From positions 1 through 9,228 of the forward strand of contig CAIZGA010000373.1 in assembly GCA_903932385.1 (NCBI GenBank): a stretch of DNA of 9,228 nt, given 5' to 3'. Source of the stretch: an uncultured Acidobacteriota bacterium (GTDB lineage Bacteria > Acidobacteriota > Terriglobia > Terriglobales > Acidobacteriaceae). Positions 1-5,505 of this stretch are shown here, piece by piece. The notes under the pieces are model-generated. The model was given only the letters and a program-made list of their open reading frames with translations. It was not told where the DNA came from and did not search any database. The translations under genes and the position numbers were made by a program. Positions within the stretch are counted from its first letter, which is position 1. Every line of letters starts with the position of its first letter.

Positions 1-740
1 CCGGCGGTGGCGGCGGGGGAGTCGGCGTCAATATTTCTGACGAGCAGGCCGAGGCCGGGCTTGACGCCGAAGACATCGGCGAGTTGGCCGACGGGTTCGA
101 GCATGGCGCCGGTGTAGGTGGAGTGCGGGCCGATGAGGGGCGCGTCAAACATGGCGCCGCCACCGGAGAAACCGCTGCCCATGCCGCCGCCGGCGAAGCT
201 GTTGCCGCGGTAGCTGCTGCTGGGCGGAGGCGGTGGGTTGTCGTCATCGGGCGGCGGGCCGGGCACGACGAAGTGCTGGTCCCAGGCGCGGCGTTCGACG
301 TCGGCACGGTTGGCAAGCTGCACGGTGAAGGTCTGCGGCTGACCGTCGCGGCTGATGATGAGGGTGACGGTTTTGCCGGCGCGAATGTCATGCATGATGC
401 GGCGGAAGTGGTCGGCGTTGTCGACGACTTGCTTGTTCACCTGCAGGACAACGTCATGCTCGCGCAGGCCGATTTTGCCGGCGGGTGCGTCATGGTCGAC
501 GGTGGTGATTTCCGCGCCGTGCGAATCTTTCAGCTTGAGCGCGGAGACCTGTTCATCGGCGATGTCGCGAATGTCGACGCCGAGGTAGCCCTGGTTGTGC
601 GAGTACATGTTCTGCATGCCGGGCGTGATGTCTGCGGGCATCTGCGCGCGGAGAGCGGGCGAGATGGCGAGCAGACAGACGACGGCTGCGGCGGTGATGG
701 ATTTGCGATTCATCTTCCTAGTGGCTTTGGTGGTGCTCAT
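1..740 (-). CDS. Exported PDZ-domain protein, partial (C-terminus beyond the window)
   Basis: This leftward open frame starts at 740 and is still open at the window edge, so 246 residues are visible. The start is supported by GAGGAG seven bases upstream. An internal in-frame ATG at 713 would begin directly at the signal peptide. Residues 10-33 form a signal peptide (basic MNRK, then a hydrophobic stretch ending in ALRAQ). Residues 51-142 form a PDZ domain, beginning YLGVDI and containing GAEITTVDHDAPAGKIGL and HDVVLQVN. A proline/glycine/serine-rich linker (about 158-200) leads into what looks like a second PDZ domain (YTGAMLEPVGQLADVFGVKPG, about 209 onward). No trypsin-like protease domain precedes the first PDZ, so this is not an ordinary DegP/DegS protein, although a catalytic part beyond the edge cannot be excluded. 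It is the third gene after the sigma and anti-sigma genes, with a 37-base gap, and is probably co-transcribed. An envelope role, such as binding peptides or misfolded protein ends, is inferred. Confidence 0.82.
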   Translation of the reverse strand, partial: MSTTKATRKMNRKSITAAAVVCLLAISPALRAQMPADITPGMQNMYSHNQGYLGVDIRDIADEQVSALKLKDSHGAEITTVDHDAPAGKIGLREHDVVLQVNKQVVDNADHFRRIMHDIRAGKTVTLIISRDGQPQTFTVQLANRADVERRAWDQHFVVPGPPPDDDNPPPPPSSSYRGNSFAGGGMGSGFSGGGAMFDAPLIGPHSTYTGAMLEPVGQLADVFGVKPGLGLLVRNIDADSPAATA

Positions 741-777
741 ACTGCGTCTCCTCAAAAAGATTGCAATGTTGCATGGC

Positions 778-1734
778 CTACTGAATTCCCGATGATTGAT
801 GGAGCAACTTTACCGATGCGTCGCGGATGGCGGGACTATCATCCTGCTGTGAAACGGTGTGGAGCACGGCCTGCACGCTGGAGTCTGCACCGACGGGCGT
901 GATGAGGGCGATGGCCTGCGAACGGACGGCTGCGCTATCGTCATGCATGATGGCATCGAGCACGGCGTCGCGGACGCGGCTGTCCTGTGCGATGTAGGGC
1001 TGCAGACCGTTGAGCGCCTTGAGGCGAACGCTGGAGGACTTGTCATACCGCAGGGCGACCATGAGCGCGTTGCGGATGGGGTTGCCGGCGTCGTCATTGC
1101 CGCACTCGTGGCCTTCGCGGCACTCATTGGCGAGCAGGCCGACGGAGTCGTCATGCGCGCCGGCGGTGTGGTTGCGGGCGGCGAGCAGGAGAAGCTGGCG
1201 GACCTGCGGGTCATCAAGCGAACCCTGCAGACTTTCTGGAATGACGCGGTTGTAATTCACCTGCACGACTTCAGAGTTCGGCGTTTGAATGATGCCGGTG
1301 ACGTTGGCGATGGTGCCGTTGGCCTGGCTGGAAAGCTGGATGGTGGAGTGCGGCGGATTGTGCGCGGCGCGGATGGAATCTGTAACGTGGCCGGCGCCGA
1401 ATCCGGCGGCCATCAGCAGACCGGCGAGGACGGGAGCGGAACGCAGCTGCGCGCCCCAGTTGAAGATGAAGGTGCGGACGCGGTCGAGCGGGGAACGCGG
1501 TGGCAGGGTGTCGAGGGCGTCGTCGAGCGAGATGCGCGAACGGGTGAGCAGGTTGGCGGAAGGCTCCTCGGGTGCGGCGAGGGTCATGGCGTGTTGCAGC
1601 GCCTGGACGACCTGGACTTCGCGGCGGCAGGCGTCGCACTCTGCGAGGTGAGACTCGAGCGCGTGCGAGGCTTCGTCGGAAAGCTCGCCGTAGAGATACA
1701 GCACGATATGGTGTTGCGCCGTGTTGCAGTTCAT
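778..1734 (-). CDS. Membrane-anchored zinc-finger anti-sigma factor with HEAT-repeat domain
   Basis: This is a 318-residue protein. The N-terminus carries a ZAS-type zinc-binding motif (C3, then H29-x3-C33-x2-C36), the zf-HC2 signature of anti-sigma factors that hold ECF sigma factors. A single hydrophobic segment at about 99-116 (SAPVLAGLLMAAGFGAGHV) should anchor it in the inner membrane with the ZAS domain in the cytoplasm. Residues from about 170 to 315 look like HEAT-type helical repeats (for example SSVRLKALNGLQPYI and SAAVRSQAIALITPV) and would face the periplasm. The start at 1734 has GAGG about seven bases upstream. The gene begins 49 bases after the sigma gene stop on the same strand, which fits a sigma/anti-sigma operon. 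Two cysteines, C205 and C211, lie in the predicted periplasmic part. The anti-sigma role is well supported by motif and neighbour. What the HEAT domain senses is unknown. Confidence 0.85.
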   Translation of the reverse strand: MNCNTAQHHIVLYLYGELSDEASHALESHLAECDACRREVQVVQALQHAMTLAAPEEPSANLLTRSRISLDDALDTLPPRSPLDRVRTFIFNWGAQLRSAPVLAGLLMAAGFGAGHVTDSIRAAHNPPHSTIQLSSQANGTIANVTGIIQTPNSEVVQVNYNRVIPESLQGSLDDPQVRQLLLLAARNHTAGAHDDSVGLLANECREGHECGNDDAGNPIRNALMVALRYDKSSSVRLKALNGLQPYIAQDSRVRDAVLDAIMHDDSAAVRSQAIALITPVGADSSVQAVLHTVSQQDDSPAIRDASVKLLHQSSGIQ

Positions 1735-1783
1735 GGTGTGACCTCGAAATTGAAACCGTGGATCAGTGTTCCCGCCGTGTTGT

Positions 1784-2407
1784 TCATGAACGAAGCTCCT
1801 GCAGGCGGGTGCGGAGCTTGCGGGTTGCGCGGAAGAGGGTGTTTTTTGCGGTCTCTTCCGAGGTGTTCAACATTTCGCCGATGGTGCGGAGCTTGAGTCC
1901 CTGATAGTGCTTGAGTTCGAAGACCATGCGTTCGCGCGGGGTGAGGTCTTCCAGCGCGGCGGCGATGCGGTCGCCGAGGACATTGCGTTCGAACTCCCGC
2001 TCGGGATTGGCCATGGAGCGGTTGTCGGTGATGTTGGTGAGCAGGTCCATCTCCTCGCCGTTGGAGTCGAGCATGACGGCGGGGTCTTCACGGCGCGACT
2101 TGCGGCGGCGGAGATGGTCGAGGCAGAGGTTGGTGACGATGCGGTACATCCACGTATAGAAAGAGCACTCAAAACGAAAATTGTTGAGGTGCTTGTAGGC
2201 CTTGATGAAGGCCTCCTGGTGGATGTCCTGCGCGTCCTGCTCGGAGCCGGTGATGTGCATGGCGAGGCGGATGACGGCCTGGTCATAACGACGAACGAGG
2301 GCATCGAACGCGGTGCGCGAGCCGGCCTGGGCCTCGCGGATGAGTTCTGTGTCTTCCGCCCGTTGCTGGATCTGCGCTTCAGATTTGGTGCGTGTGCCGT
2401 TGGACAT
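1784..2407 (-). CDS. RNA polymerase sigma factor, sigma-70 family (ECF/RpoE-like)
   Basis: This is a 207-residue protein from the chosen start, the usual ECF size. Region 2 spans about residues 33-104, with the classic pattern FDALVRRYDQAVIRLAMHI, then DAQDIHQEAFIKAYKHL and FYTWMYRIVTNLCLDHLRRRK. Region 4 spans about 145-203, with LTPRERMVFELKHYQGLKL and the helix-turn-helix TIGEMLNTSEETAKNTLFRA. It should direct RNA polymerase to stress-type promoters and be held by the anti-sigma factor encoded 49 bases downstream. The start at 2407 was chosen by family length and by resemblance of the MSNGTRTKSEAQ beginning to related proteins as remembered. No Shine-Dalgarno is visible there, but a TAGAAT box 11 bases upstream could give an almost leaderless mRNA. 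An in-frame ATG at 2605 would add 66 residues and has a better ribosome binding site, so the true N-terminus is uncertain. Confidence 0.9.
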   Translation of the reverse strand: MSNGTRTKSEAQIQQRAEDTELIREAQAGSRTAFDALVRRYDQAVIRLAMHITGSEQDAQDIHQEAFIKAYKHLNNFRFECSFYTWMYRIVTNLCLDHLRRRKSRREDPAVMLDSNGEEMDLLTNITDNRSMANPEREFERNVLGDRIAAALEDLTPRERMVFELKHYQGLKLRTIGEMLNTSEETAKNTLFRATRKLRTRLQELRS

Positions 2408-2718
2408 CCGTAAGGGGGATTCTAACGCCAAGCGGGGGGGCTTTGCCGGGTCTGGCTGGGCGGAGTGGAGAAGCATGTCGAGCGGGGTTTGATGGCGCGA
2501 AGAAGCCAGCGCGGCCGCGAGCACGTGATTGCGGCCGGCGAATGCCAGTTTGCCGCAGGCGCTACGTTGGTTCGATGGCATGATGCGGAGCGAATCTGCC
2601 TGCATTCCGCGTCCCCTCCCCGGGTCTTGGTATAGAAACTGCTGTATTTATGACGCTGCGGGCAGGGGAACGATAGCGGCGGGGGCGGGAAAATTGGGCG
2701 AGCGGGTACACTAGCGGC
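2408..2718. other. Divergent intergenic region between the sigma gene and the RNase H gene
   Basis: These 311 bases separate two divergently transcribed genes and should hold both promoters. On the minus strand there is TAGAAT (2419-2424) close to the sigma start, and TATACC (2629-2634) upstream of an in-frame ATG at 2605 with GGAGGGG before it. On the plus strand TACACT (2707-2712) lies six bases before the RNase H start. No good TTGACA-like -35 is seen at the right spacing for any of these. The region is GC-rich, with a run of eight G at 2433-2440. The minus frame of the sigma gene stays open through 2605, so part of this region may be coding. No terminator, repeat or RNA gene was recognised. 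Confidence 0.5.
2707..2712 (+). promoter_or_regulatory. Possible -10 box of a leaderless RNase H transcript
   Basis: TACACT lies six bases upstream of the ATG at 2719. The usual distance from a -10 box to the transcription start would put the first transcribed base at or next to the A of the ATG. No Shine-Dalgarno is visible before this gene, which agrees with a leaderless mRNA. No clear -35 hexamer is present, so this is a suggestion from spacing only. Confidence 0.4.
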
Positions 2719-3324
2719 ATGACGGCAAAAGCGGGGCAGACAGGGTTGTTTGGCGCGGAGGACGGCGAGTGGGTGACGGCGCATACCGATGGCGGGTCGC
2801 GGGGAAATCCGGGGCCGGCGGGGTATGGCGTGGCGGTGACGGCGGCCAATGGAGCTCCGCTGGCGGAGTTGAGCGAGTTTATTGGGATCAAGAGCAATAA
2901 TGTGGCGGAGTATGCCGCGTTGCTGGCGGCGTTGGAGTGGGCGCTGGCGCAGGGGCATCGGCGGCTGCGAGTGGTGAGCGACAGCGAGTTGATGGTGAAG
3001 CAGATCCAGGGCAAGTACAAGGTGGCCAGCCCCGACCTGAAGCCAATGTTCGACGAGGCGCGGCGGCGGATTGCGAAGCTGGAGAAGTTTGAGATTACCC
3101 ATGCGCTGCGGCACAAGAACAAGGACGCGGACCGGCTGGCGAATCTGGCGATGGACCGCGGTATGAACCGCGGGGGAATGGGACGGGCGAGTGCTGTGGT
3201 GACGAAGGCGACTCCGTACCCGAAGGCGGAGCGCGTGCTGCGCGGCGTGGTGAAGGACGGGCGGGTGGAGTTGCTGGGCGGGAGTTTGCCGGAGGGTTGT
3301 TTTGTTAAGGTGGAGCGGGAGTAG
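2719..3324 (+). CDS. RNase HI-family ribonuclease (RVT_3-type)
   Basis: This 201-residue protein has a recognisable RNase H fold in residues 18-146. The four acidic catalytic positions can be placed: D24 in HTDGGSRGNPGPAG, E64 in SNNVAEYAAL, D88 in VVSDSELMVKQIQG, and D138 in KNKDADRLANLAMD. H132 sits in the preceding loop. Such enzymes cleave the RNA strand of RNA/DNA hybrids using divalent metal ions, removing Okazaki primers and R-loop RNA in the cytoplasm. The TDGGSRGNPGPAG form resembles the short bacterial RNase HI-like family rather than E. coli RnhA, which has an extra basic protrusion. The 55-residue C-terminal tail (about 147-201) is not part of the core fold, and I do not recognise it. 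The first 17 residues are a short polar lead. The gene stands alone, divergent from the sigma operon, and the next gene starts 76 bases downstream with its own promoter. Confidence 0.88.
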   Translation: MTAKAGQTGLFGAEDGEWVTAHTDGGSRGNPGPAGYGVAVTAANGAPLAELSEFIGIKSNNVAEYAALLAALEWALAQGHRRLRVVSDSELMVKQIQGKYKVASPDLKPMFDEARRRIAKLEKFEITHALRHKNKDADRLANLAMDRGMNRGGMGRASAVVTKATPYPKAERVLRGVVKDGRVELLGGSLPEGCFVKVERE

Positions 3325-3333
3325 GGGGCGGGA

Positions 3334-3347
3334 AATTCTGTAGAATT
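3334..3347. promoter_or_regulatory. Palindrome upstream of the toxin-antitoxin promoter (candidate operator)
   Basis: AATTCT-GT-AGAATT is a perfect inverted repeat with six-base arms. Its last base touches the proposed -35 box of the following two-gene module. Such sites commonly bind the DNA-binding antitoxin for autoregulation. It is too short and AT-rich to be a convincing terminator for the RNase H gene. Confidence 0.4.
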
Positions 3348-3376
3348 CGACAAGCTTCAGAGAGGATGTGTAGTAT
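3347..3376 (+). promoter_or_regulatory. Candidate sigma-70 promoter of the two-gene module
   Basis: TCGACA (3347-3352, five of six matches to TTGACA) is followed after 18 bases by TAGTAT (3371-3376, four of six matches to TATAAT). The ATG at 3401 lies 24 bases beyond. Two palindromes overlap the -35 and -10 boxes, which suggests that the promoter is repressed by its own product. Confidence 0.45.
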
Positions 3377-3379
3377 CCT
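3363..3379. promoter_or_regulatory. Palindrome overlapping the -10 box (candidate operator)
   Basis: AGGAT and ATCCT form perfect five-base arms around GTGTAGT, directly over the proposed -10 box. The pentamer TGTAG occurs three times in this leader, at 3339-3343, 3369-3373 and 3383-3387. This could be a second regulatory half-site pattern for the winged-helix protein encoded downstream. Confidence 0.35.
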
Positions 3380-3400
3380 ATCTGTAGTCGGAGCCGCACG

Positions 3401-3739
3401 ATGAAGAAAGCCGGGAAGGCTTCGAGAGTTACCGGGAAACTTGAAAAGCGTATTGACCAGACCTCATACCTGACCGGGAAACAACTGGGCGGGATTTTGA
3501 AGGAAGAAGTCTGGTATCAGGGGCAAGCGGTCATCAAGTACAGCCTGGCGTATATCAACACTCGCGTTTGCGGCGTGGATAACGGACGAGTGCTGGGATA
3601 CGACAACAGTCATGGAGAACATCACCGGCATGTGATGGGACGAGTTGAGCCAGTGGAATTTTCCAGTTATGAAAAATTGGTAGACCGCTTTCAGGCAGAA
3701 GTGGAAGAGTTATGGAGGCAGGATGGCAAGAAAAAATAA
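3401..3739 (+). CDS. Putative toxin of a two-gene module, TumE-like/DUF6516 family
   Basis: This 112-residue protein has a basic N-terminus (residues 1-26) and then a compact alpha/beta region. The pattern RVLGYDNSHGEHHRHVMG followed by EPVEFSSYEKLVDRFQAEV (residues 63-101) matches, from memory, the family annotated as TumE-like toxins (DUF6516), whose members carry YDN-x-HG-x-x-HRH and then a P-x-x-F-x-S helix. The clustered polar residues D68, N69, H71, H74, H75 and H77 are candidates for an active site or metal site. GGAG about eight bases upstream supports the ATG at 3401. The reading frame overlaps the next gene by 17 bases, implying translational coupling. Base composition is visibly less GC-rich than the flanking genes, which fits acquisition by horizontal transfer. 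Toxic activity is inferred only from family resemblance and gene arrangement. Confidence 0.65.
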   Translation: MKKAGKASRVTGKLEKRIDQTSYLTGKQLGGILKEEVWYQGQAVIKYSLAYINTRVCGVDNGRVLGYDNSHGEHHRHVMGRVEPVEFSSYEKLVDRFQAEVEELWRQDGKKK

Positions 3740-4103
3740 AGTCCGCATACTGACCGATGGCAAAGAGGGATTCTTCGCGCGAGCGCGGGAGAATGCGCGC
3801 AAGCTGGACCGCGGCGAAGCCCTGCCGGCCGAAGTGACGATTACCTTTGAGAACCCCGGCGACATGGCACAGATTTTGTCGGTGGAACGGATCCGTTTGC
3901 TGCGGGCCGCGCGGCAGAAAGGCGTTACAGTTTCTCTGCTGGCCAGCAACCTGAAGCGCGATACCCGCGCGGTGAGCCGCGACATTGCGAAGCTGGAGAC
4001 ATTTGGTCTGCTGCAGACGCACTATGTGAGCAATCCGGGACATGGACGGCAGCGCATTGTGGAAGCCAGCGCAGAAAAATTTCAGTTGGTGGCATTGATT
4101 TAG
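3723..4103 (+). CDS. Winged-helix transcriptional regulator, probable antitoxin (COG4190-like)
   Basis: This is a 126-residue protein. Residues about 52-115 form a winged helix-turn-helix: VERIRLLRAARQKGVTVSLL, then NLKRDTRAVSRDIAKLETFG as the recognition region, and a wing ending near HGRQRIVEA. The N-terminal half (residues 1-50, with the polar stretch ITFENPGDMAQ) matches the usual start of predicted regulators found beside TumE-like proteins, as I remember COG4190. GGAGG four bases before the ATG at 3723 is a strong ribosome binding site lying inside the upstream gene, so the two proteins are likely made in a coupled way. It would be expected to bind the palindromes at 3334-3347 and 3363-3379 and to neutralise or co-regulate its partner. 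A plain transcription factor with no antitoxin role is the main alternative. Confidence 0.7.
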   Translation: MARKNKVRILTDGKEGFFARARENARKLDRGEALPAEVTITFENPGDMAQILSVERIRLLRAARQKGVTVSLLASNLKRDTRAVSRDIAKLETFGLLQTHYVSNPGHGRQRIVEASAEKFQLVALI

Positions 4104-4254
4104 GGGGTAAGTTAGTTTGGGTGTTACGCACGGATATGTTGCTGGGTATCTATATACCGACGAGATTACTGAATCCTGAGTTGATAGCGTATTTAGAGAC
4201 GAATATGGATAGGGTAGCGAACGCTTCAAAATCTGCCTGAGAAATATTTCATTC
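4104..4254. other. AT-rich spacer downstream of the two-gene module
   Basis: About 150 bases after the regulator stop are AT-richer than the core genes and carry no open frame of note. Small symmetrical motifs are present, GGTAT-CTAT-ATACC (4146-4159) and GAAATATTTC (4241-4250), with no assigned role. The low GC content continues that of the two preceding genes and may mark the extent of an acquired segment ending at the terminator. Confidence 0.4.
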
Positions 4255-4292
4255 CAAACGCCCCACATCGAAATGAGGATGTGGGGCGTTTG
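4255..4292. terminator. Bidirectional hairpin terminator between convergent genes
   Basis: The arms CAAACGCCCCACATC (4255-4269) and its exact complement (4278-4292) make a perfect 15-bp stem with an eight-base loop. It lies between the end of the winged-helix gene (4103, plus strand) and the stop of the membrane-protein gene (4296-4298, minus strand). The outer part of each arm ends in GTTTG, giving only a short U-rich run after the GC core in either direction. Position and stem strength make a shared terminator the likely role. Confidence 0.8.
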
Positions 4293-4295
4293 AGT

Positions 4296-4703
4296 TTAAG
4301 ACGCGGCGGCGGAGCGGAAGCTGGTGATGGTTAGGTAGAGGCCGAGGGCGATGTCGATGGCGGCGTAGAGGTAGAAGAGCTGCGCGTAGTGGAGGCTGCC
4401 GAGGTAGAAGCTGCTTGCGGCGGTGTTGGGCAGGAAGAGCAGCAGCGCGCCTTTGGCGAGGGAGAGCCAGCCGATGAGGGTGATGAGGCCGGCGAGCAGG
4501 CCCTGGTCCCAGATGTTGTGGGCGAGGATGATGGCGATGCCGACTGCGAGGGCGAAGAGGGCGATGATGTAGACCATCGGCGGCGAGTTGAGCAGGGCGG
4601 TGATGGTGGTGATGAAGGGGTCGCGGTCGAGGACCATGGCGAGGCCGATGATGAGACAGAAGATGCCGAGGAGTTTGCCGAGGTAGAGAGTGCGTGAAGA
4701 CAT
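4296..4703 (-). CDS. Four-helix integral membrane protein of unknown function
   Basis: This 135-residue protein has four predicted transmembrane helices: about 8-25 (LGKLLGIFCLIIGLAMVL), 43-62 (MVYIIALFALAVGIAIIL), 69-91 (LLAGLITLIGWLSLAKGALLLF) and 106-128 (YAQLFYLYAAIDIALGLYLT). It is almost all membrane and short loops, and the loop after helix 1 contains DRDPF. The start at 4703 is fixed by AAGGAGG ending six bases before the ATG. A longer frame extending to 4805 would translate through a repeat and is not needed. I do not recognise the family. The gene runs leftward, separated from the yqeY-like gene by a repeat-rich spacer, so it probably has its own promoter, and it ends at the shared hairpin terminator. 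Confidence 0.8.
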   Translation of the reverse strand: MSSRTLYLGKLLGIFCLIIGLAMVLDRDPFITTITALLNSPPMVYIIALFALAVGIAIILAHNIWDQGLLAGLITLIGWLSLAKGALLLFLPNTAASSFYLGSLHYAQLFYLYAAIDIALGLYLTITSFRSAAAS

Positions 4704-4778
4704 GGTGTGCCTCCTTGCGGACAGGATACGCCGAAAGGCAGGGGGCGGGTTCAGGGAACAGGGAAGGACAGAAGCAGA

Positions 4779-4799
4779 TTCCTTCGCTGCGCTGCGGAA
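4779..4799. repeat. REP-like imperfect hairpin, left copy
   Basis: TTCC and GGAA arms enclose a core of TTCGCTGCGCTGC that can form an interrupted stem. It matches the right copy at 4894-4912 in the pattern CCTTCGCT-NN-GCT-NN-GG. Similar intergenic elements, usually ending in GGAATGACA, are common in acidobacterial genomes as I remember them. Directly to its left is a tandem pair of CAGGGAA (4752-4765). Confidence 0.55.
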
Positions 4800-4886
4800 T
4801 GACAACTTAAAGGCAACCGGAATGACAACTCAAAAGCAACCGGAATGACAACTTAAAGGCAACCGGAATGACAACTTAATGGCAAC
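4795..4886. repeat. Four tandem copies of a 23-bp unit
   Basis: The copies lie at 4795-4817, 4818-4840, 4841-4863 and 4864-4886. Each begins CGGAATGACAACT and ends GCAAC. Copies 1 and 3 are identical, copy 2 differs at two bases and copy 4 at one. The unit begins with the same CGGAATGAC sequence that forms the right arm and tail of the REP-like element, and copy 1 overlaps that element, so the array may have grown from its tail. There are no spacers between units. Confidence 0.9.
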
Positions 4887-4893
4887 CGCAGGG

Positions 4894-4912
4894 CCCTTCG
4901 CTTTGCTCAGGG
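4894..4912. repeat. REP-like imperfect hairpin, right copy
   Basis: CCCT and AGGG arms enclose TCGCTTTGCTC. Read on the minus strand the stem is CCCT, a tandem G-A mismatch, GC, loop AAA, GC, G-A, AGGG. It is the same motif as the left copy, CCTTCGCT-NN-GCT-NN-GG. It lies 22 bases beyond the stop of the yqeY-like gene and could stabilise that transcript's 3' end, as REP hairpins can. No U-tract makes it a clear terminator. Confidence 0.5.
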
Positions 4913-4934
4913 TGATGGTGTAGAGGCGAAGGAG

Positions 4935-5402
4935 CTATTTTGCCAGTTCGGTTTTGACCAGTTCGCTGACGGCTTTGCCATCGGCGCGGAGTTGGGCGGC
5001 GGCGATTTTGGCCTGGACGGCTTTCATCAGGGTGCCCATGTCGCGCGGGGTGAGTTTGGTTCCGGCGGCTTCGAGTTCTGCACGGGCGGCGGCGACGAGG
5101 GGAATGATTTCGTCATTGCCGGCGGCCTTGGGCAGGTAGCGCTCGATGATGGTGATTTCTTCCAGTTCCTTGGCGGCGAGTTCGGGGCGGTTGCCTTTGG
5201 TGAAGGCCTCGGCGGATTCGCGGCGCTGCTTGATGAGGGTGGTGAGGGTCTGGACGGACTCGGCGTCGGTGAGCGGGGCGCGCTTGTCGATTTCCTTGCT
5301 TTTGATGGCGGACTTGACCATGCGCAGGGTCTGCAGCGGGAGGTCGTCGTGTGCCTTCATGGCGGTGATGATGCCGGCGTTGATTTCGTCGAGTATGGGC
5401 AT
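4935..5402 (-). CDS. yqeY: GatB/YqeY domain-containing protein
   Basis: This 155-residue protein has the standard length of the YqeY family. It begins with MPILDEINAGIITAMKAHD, then has LQTLRMVKSAIKSKEID, a central helical part with the motif RRESAEAFTKGNRPELAAKELEE, IIERYLPK (about residues 100-107), and a C-terminal KLTPRDMGTLMKAVQAKI segment. The C-terminal domain is homologous to the tail of the amidotransferase subunit GatB, which contacts tRNA. A tRNA-related role is suggested by that homology but is not established. The start at 5402 was chosen because it gives the family N-terminus and has AAGGA just upstream; an in-frame ATG at 5441 would add 13 unneeded residues. A TATAAT promoter and a nested palindrome lie upstream, and the gene is transcribed away from the serine operon. 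Confidence 0.9.
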   Translation of the reverse strand: MPILDEINAGIITAMKAHDDLPLQTLRMVKSAIKSKEIDKRAPLTDAESVQTLTTLIKQRRESAEAFTKGNRPELAAKELEEITIIERYLPKAAGNDEIIPLVAAARAELEAAGTKLTPRDMGTLMKAVQAKIAAAQLRADGKAVSELVKTELAK

Positions 5403-5427
5403 GGGATCCTTGGCGTTGCGGTGATGG

Positions 5428-5458
5428 GTTGCATCCGGCAACGGTTGCGAAATGCAAC
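5428..5458. promoter_or_regulatory. Nested palindrome in the yqeY leader
   Basis: Outer arms GTTGCAT (5428-5434) and ATGCAAC (5452-5458) are perfectly complementary. An inner pair, GCAAC (5438-5442) and GTTGC (5444-5448), is also complementary. It lies between the promoter and the start codon of the yqeY-like gene, so it could be an operator or a leader hairpin. No known riboswitch or binding motif was recognised. Confidence 0.35.
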
Positions 5459-5505
5459 AGGCAGCGGAAGCGGAGTTTCATCCTGCAACAACGGTTAATC
5501 TCTCT

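Noticed and set aside
84..902. Long rightward open frame opposite the PDZ and anti-sigma genes.
   Set aside because: Antisense to well-supported genes; alanine/glycine/valine-rich composition typical of a GC-rich shadow frame, with no domain.
859..1896. A 345-codon rightward frame opposite the anti-sigma factor.
   Set aside because: It mirrors the ZAS-HEAT gene, which has clear motifs and neighbours; no ribosome binding site or family pattern on this strand.
2667..2671. GGAAC as an ECF-type -35 element upstream of the RNase H gene.
   Set aside because: No matching -10 motif 16-17 bases downstream, and it faces away from the sigma operon it would autoregulate.
4795..4886. CRISPR array.
   Set aside because: Units are directly adjacent with no spacers, only 23 bp long, and no cas gene is nearby; it is a tandem repeat.
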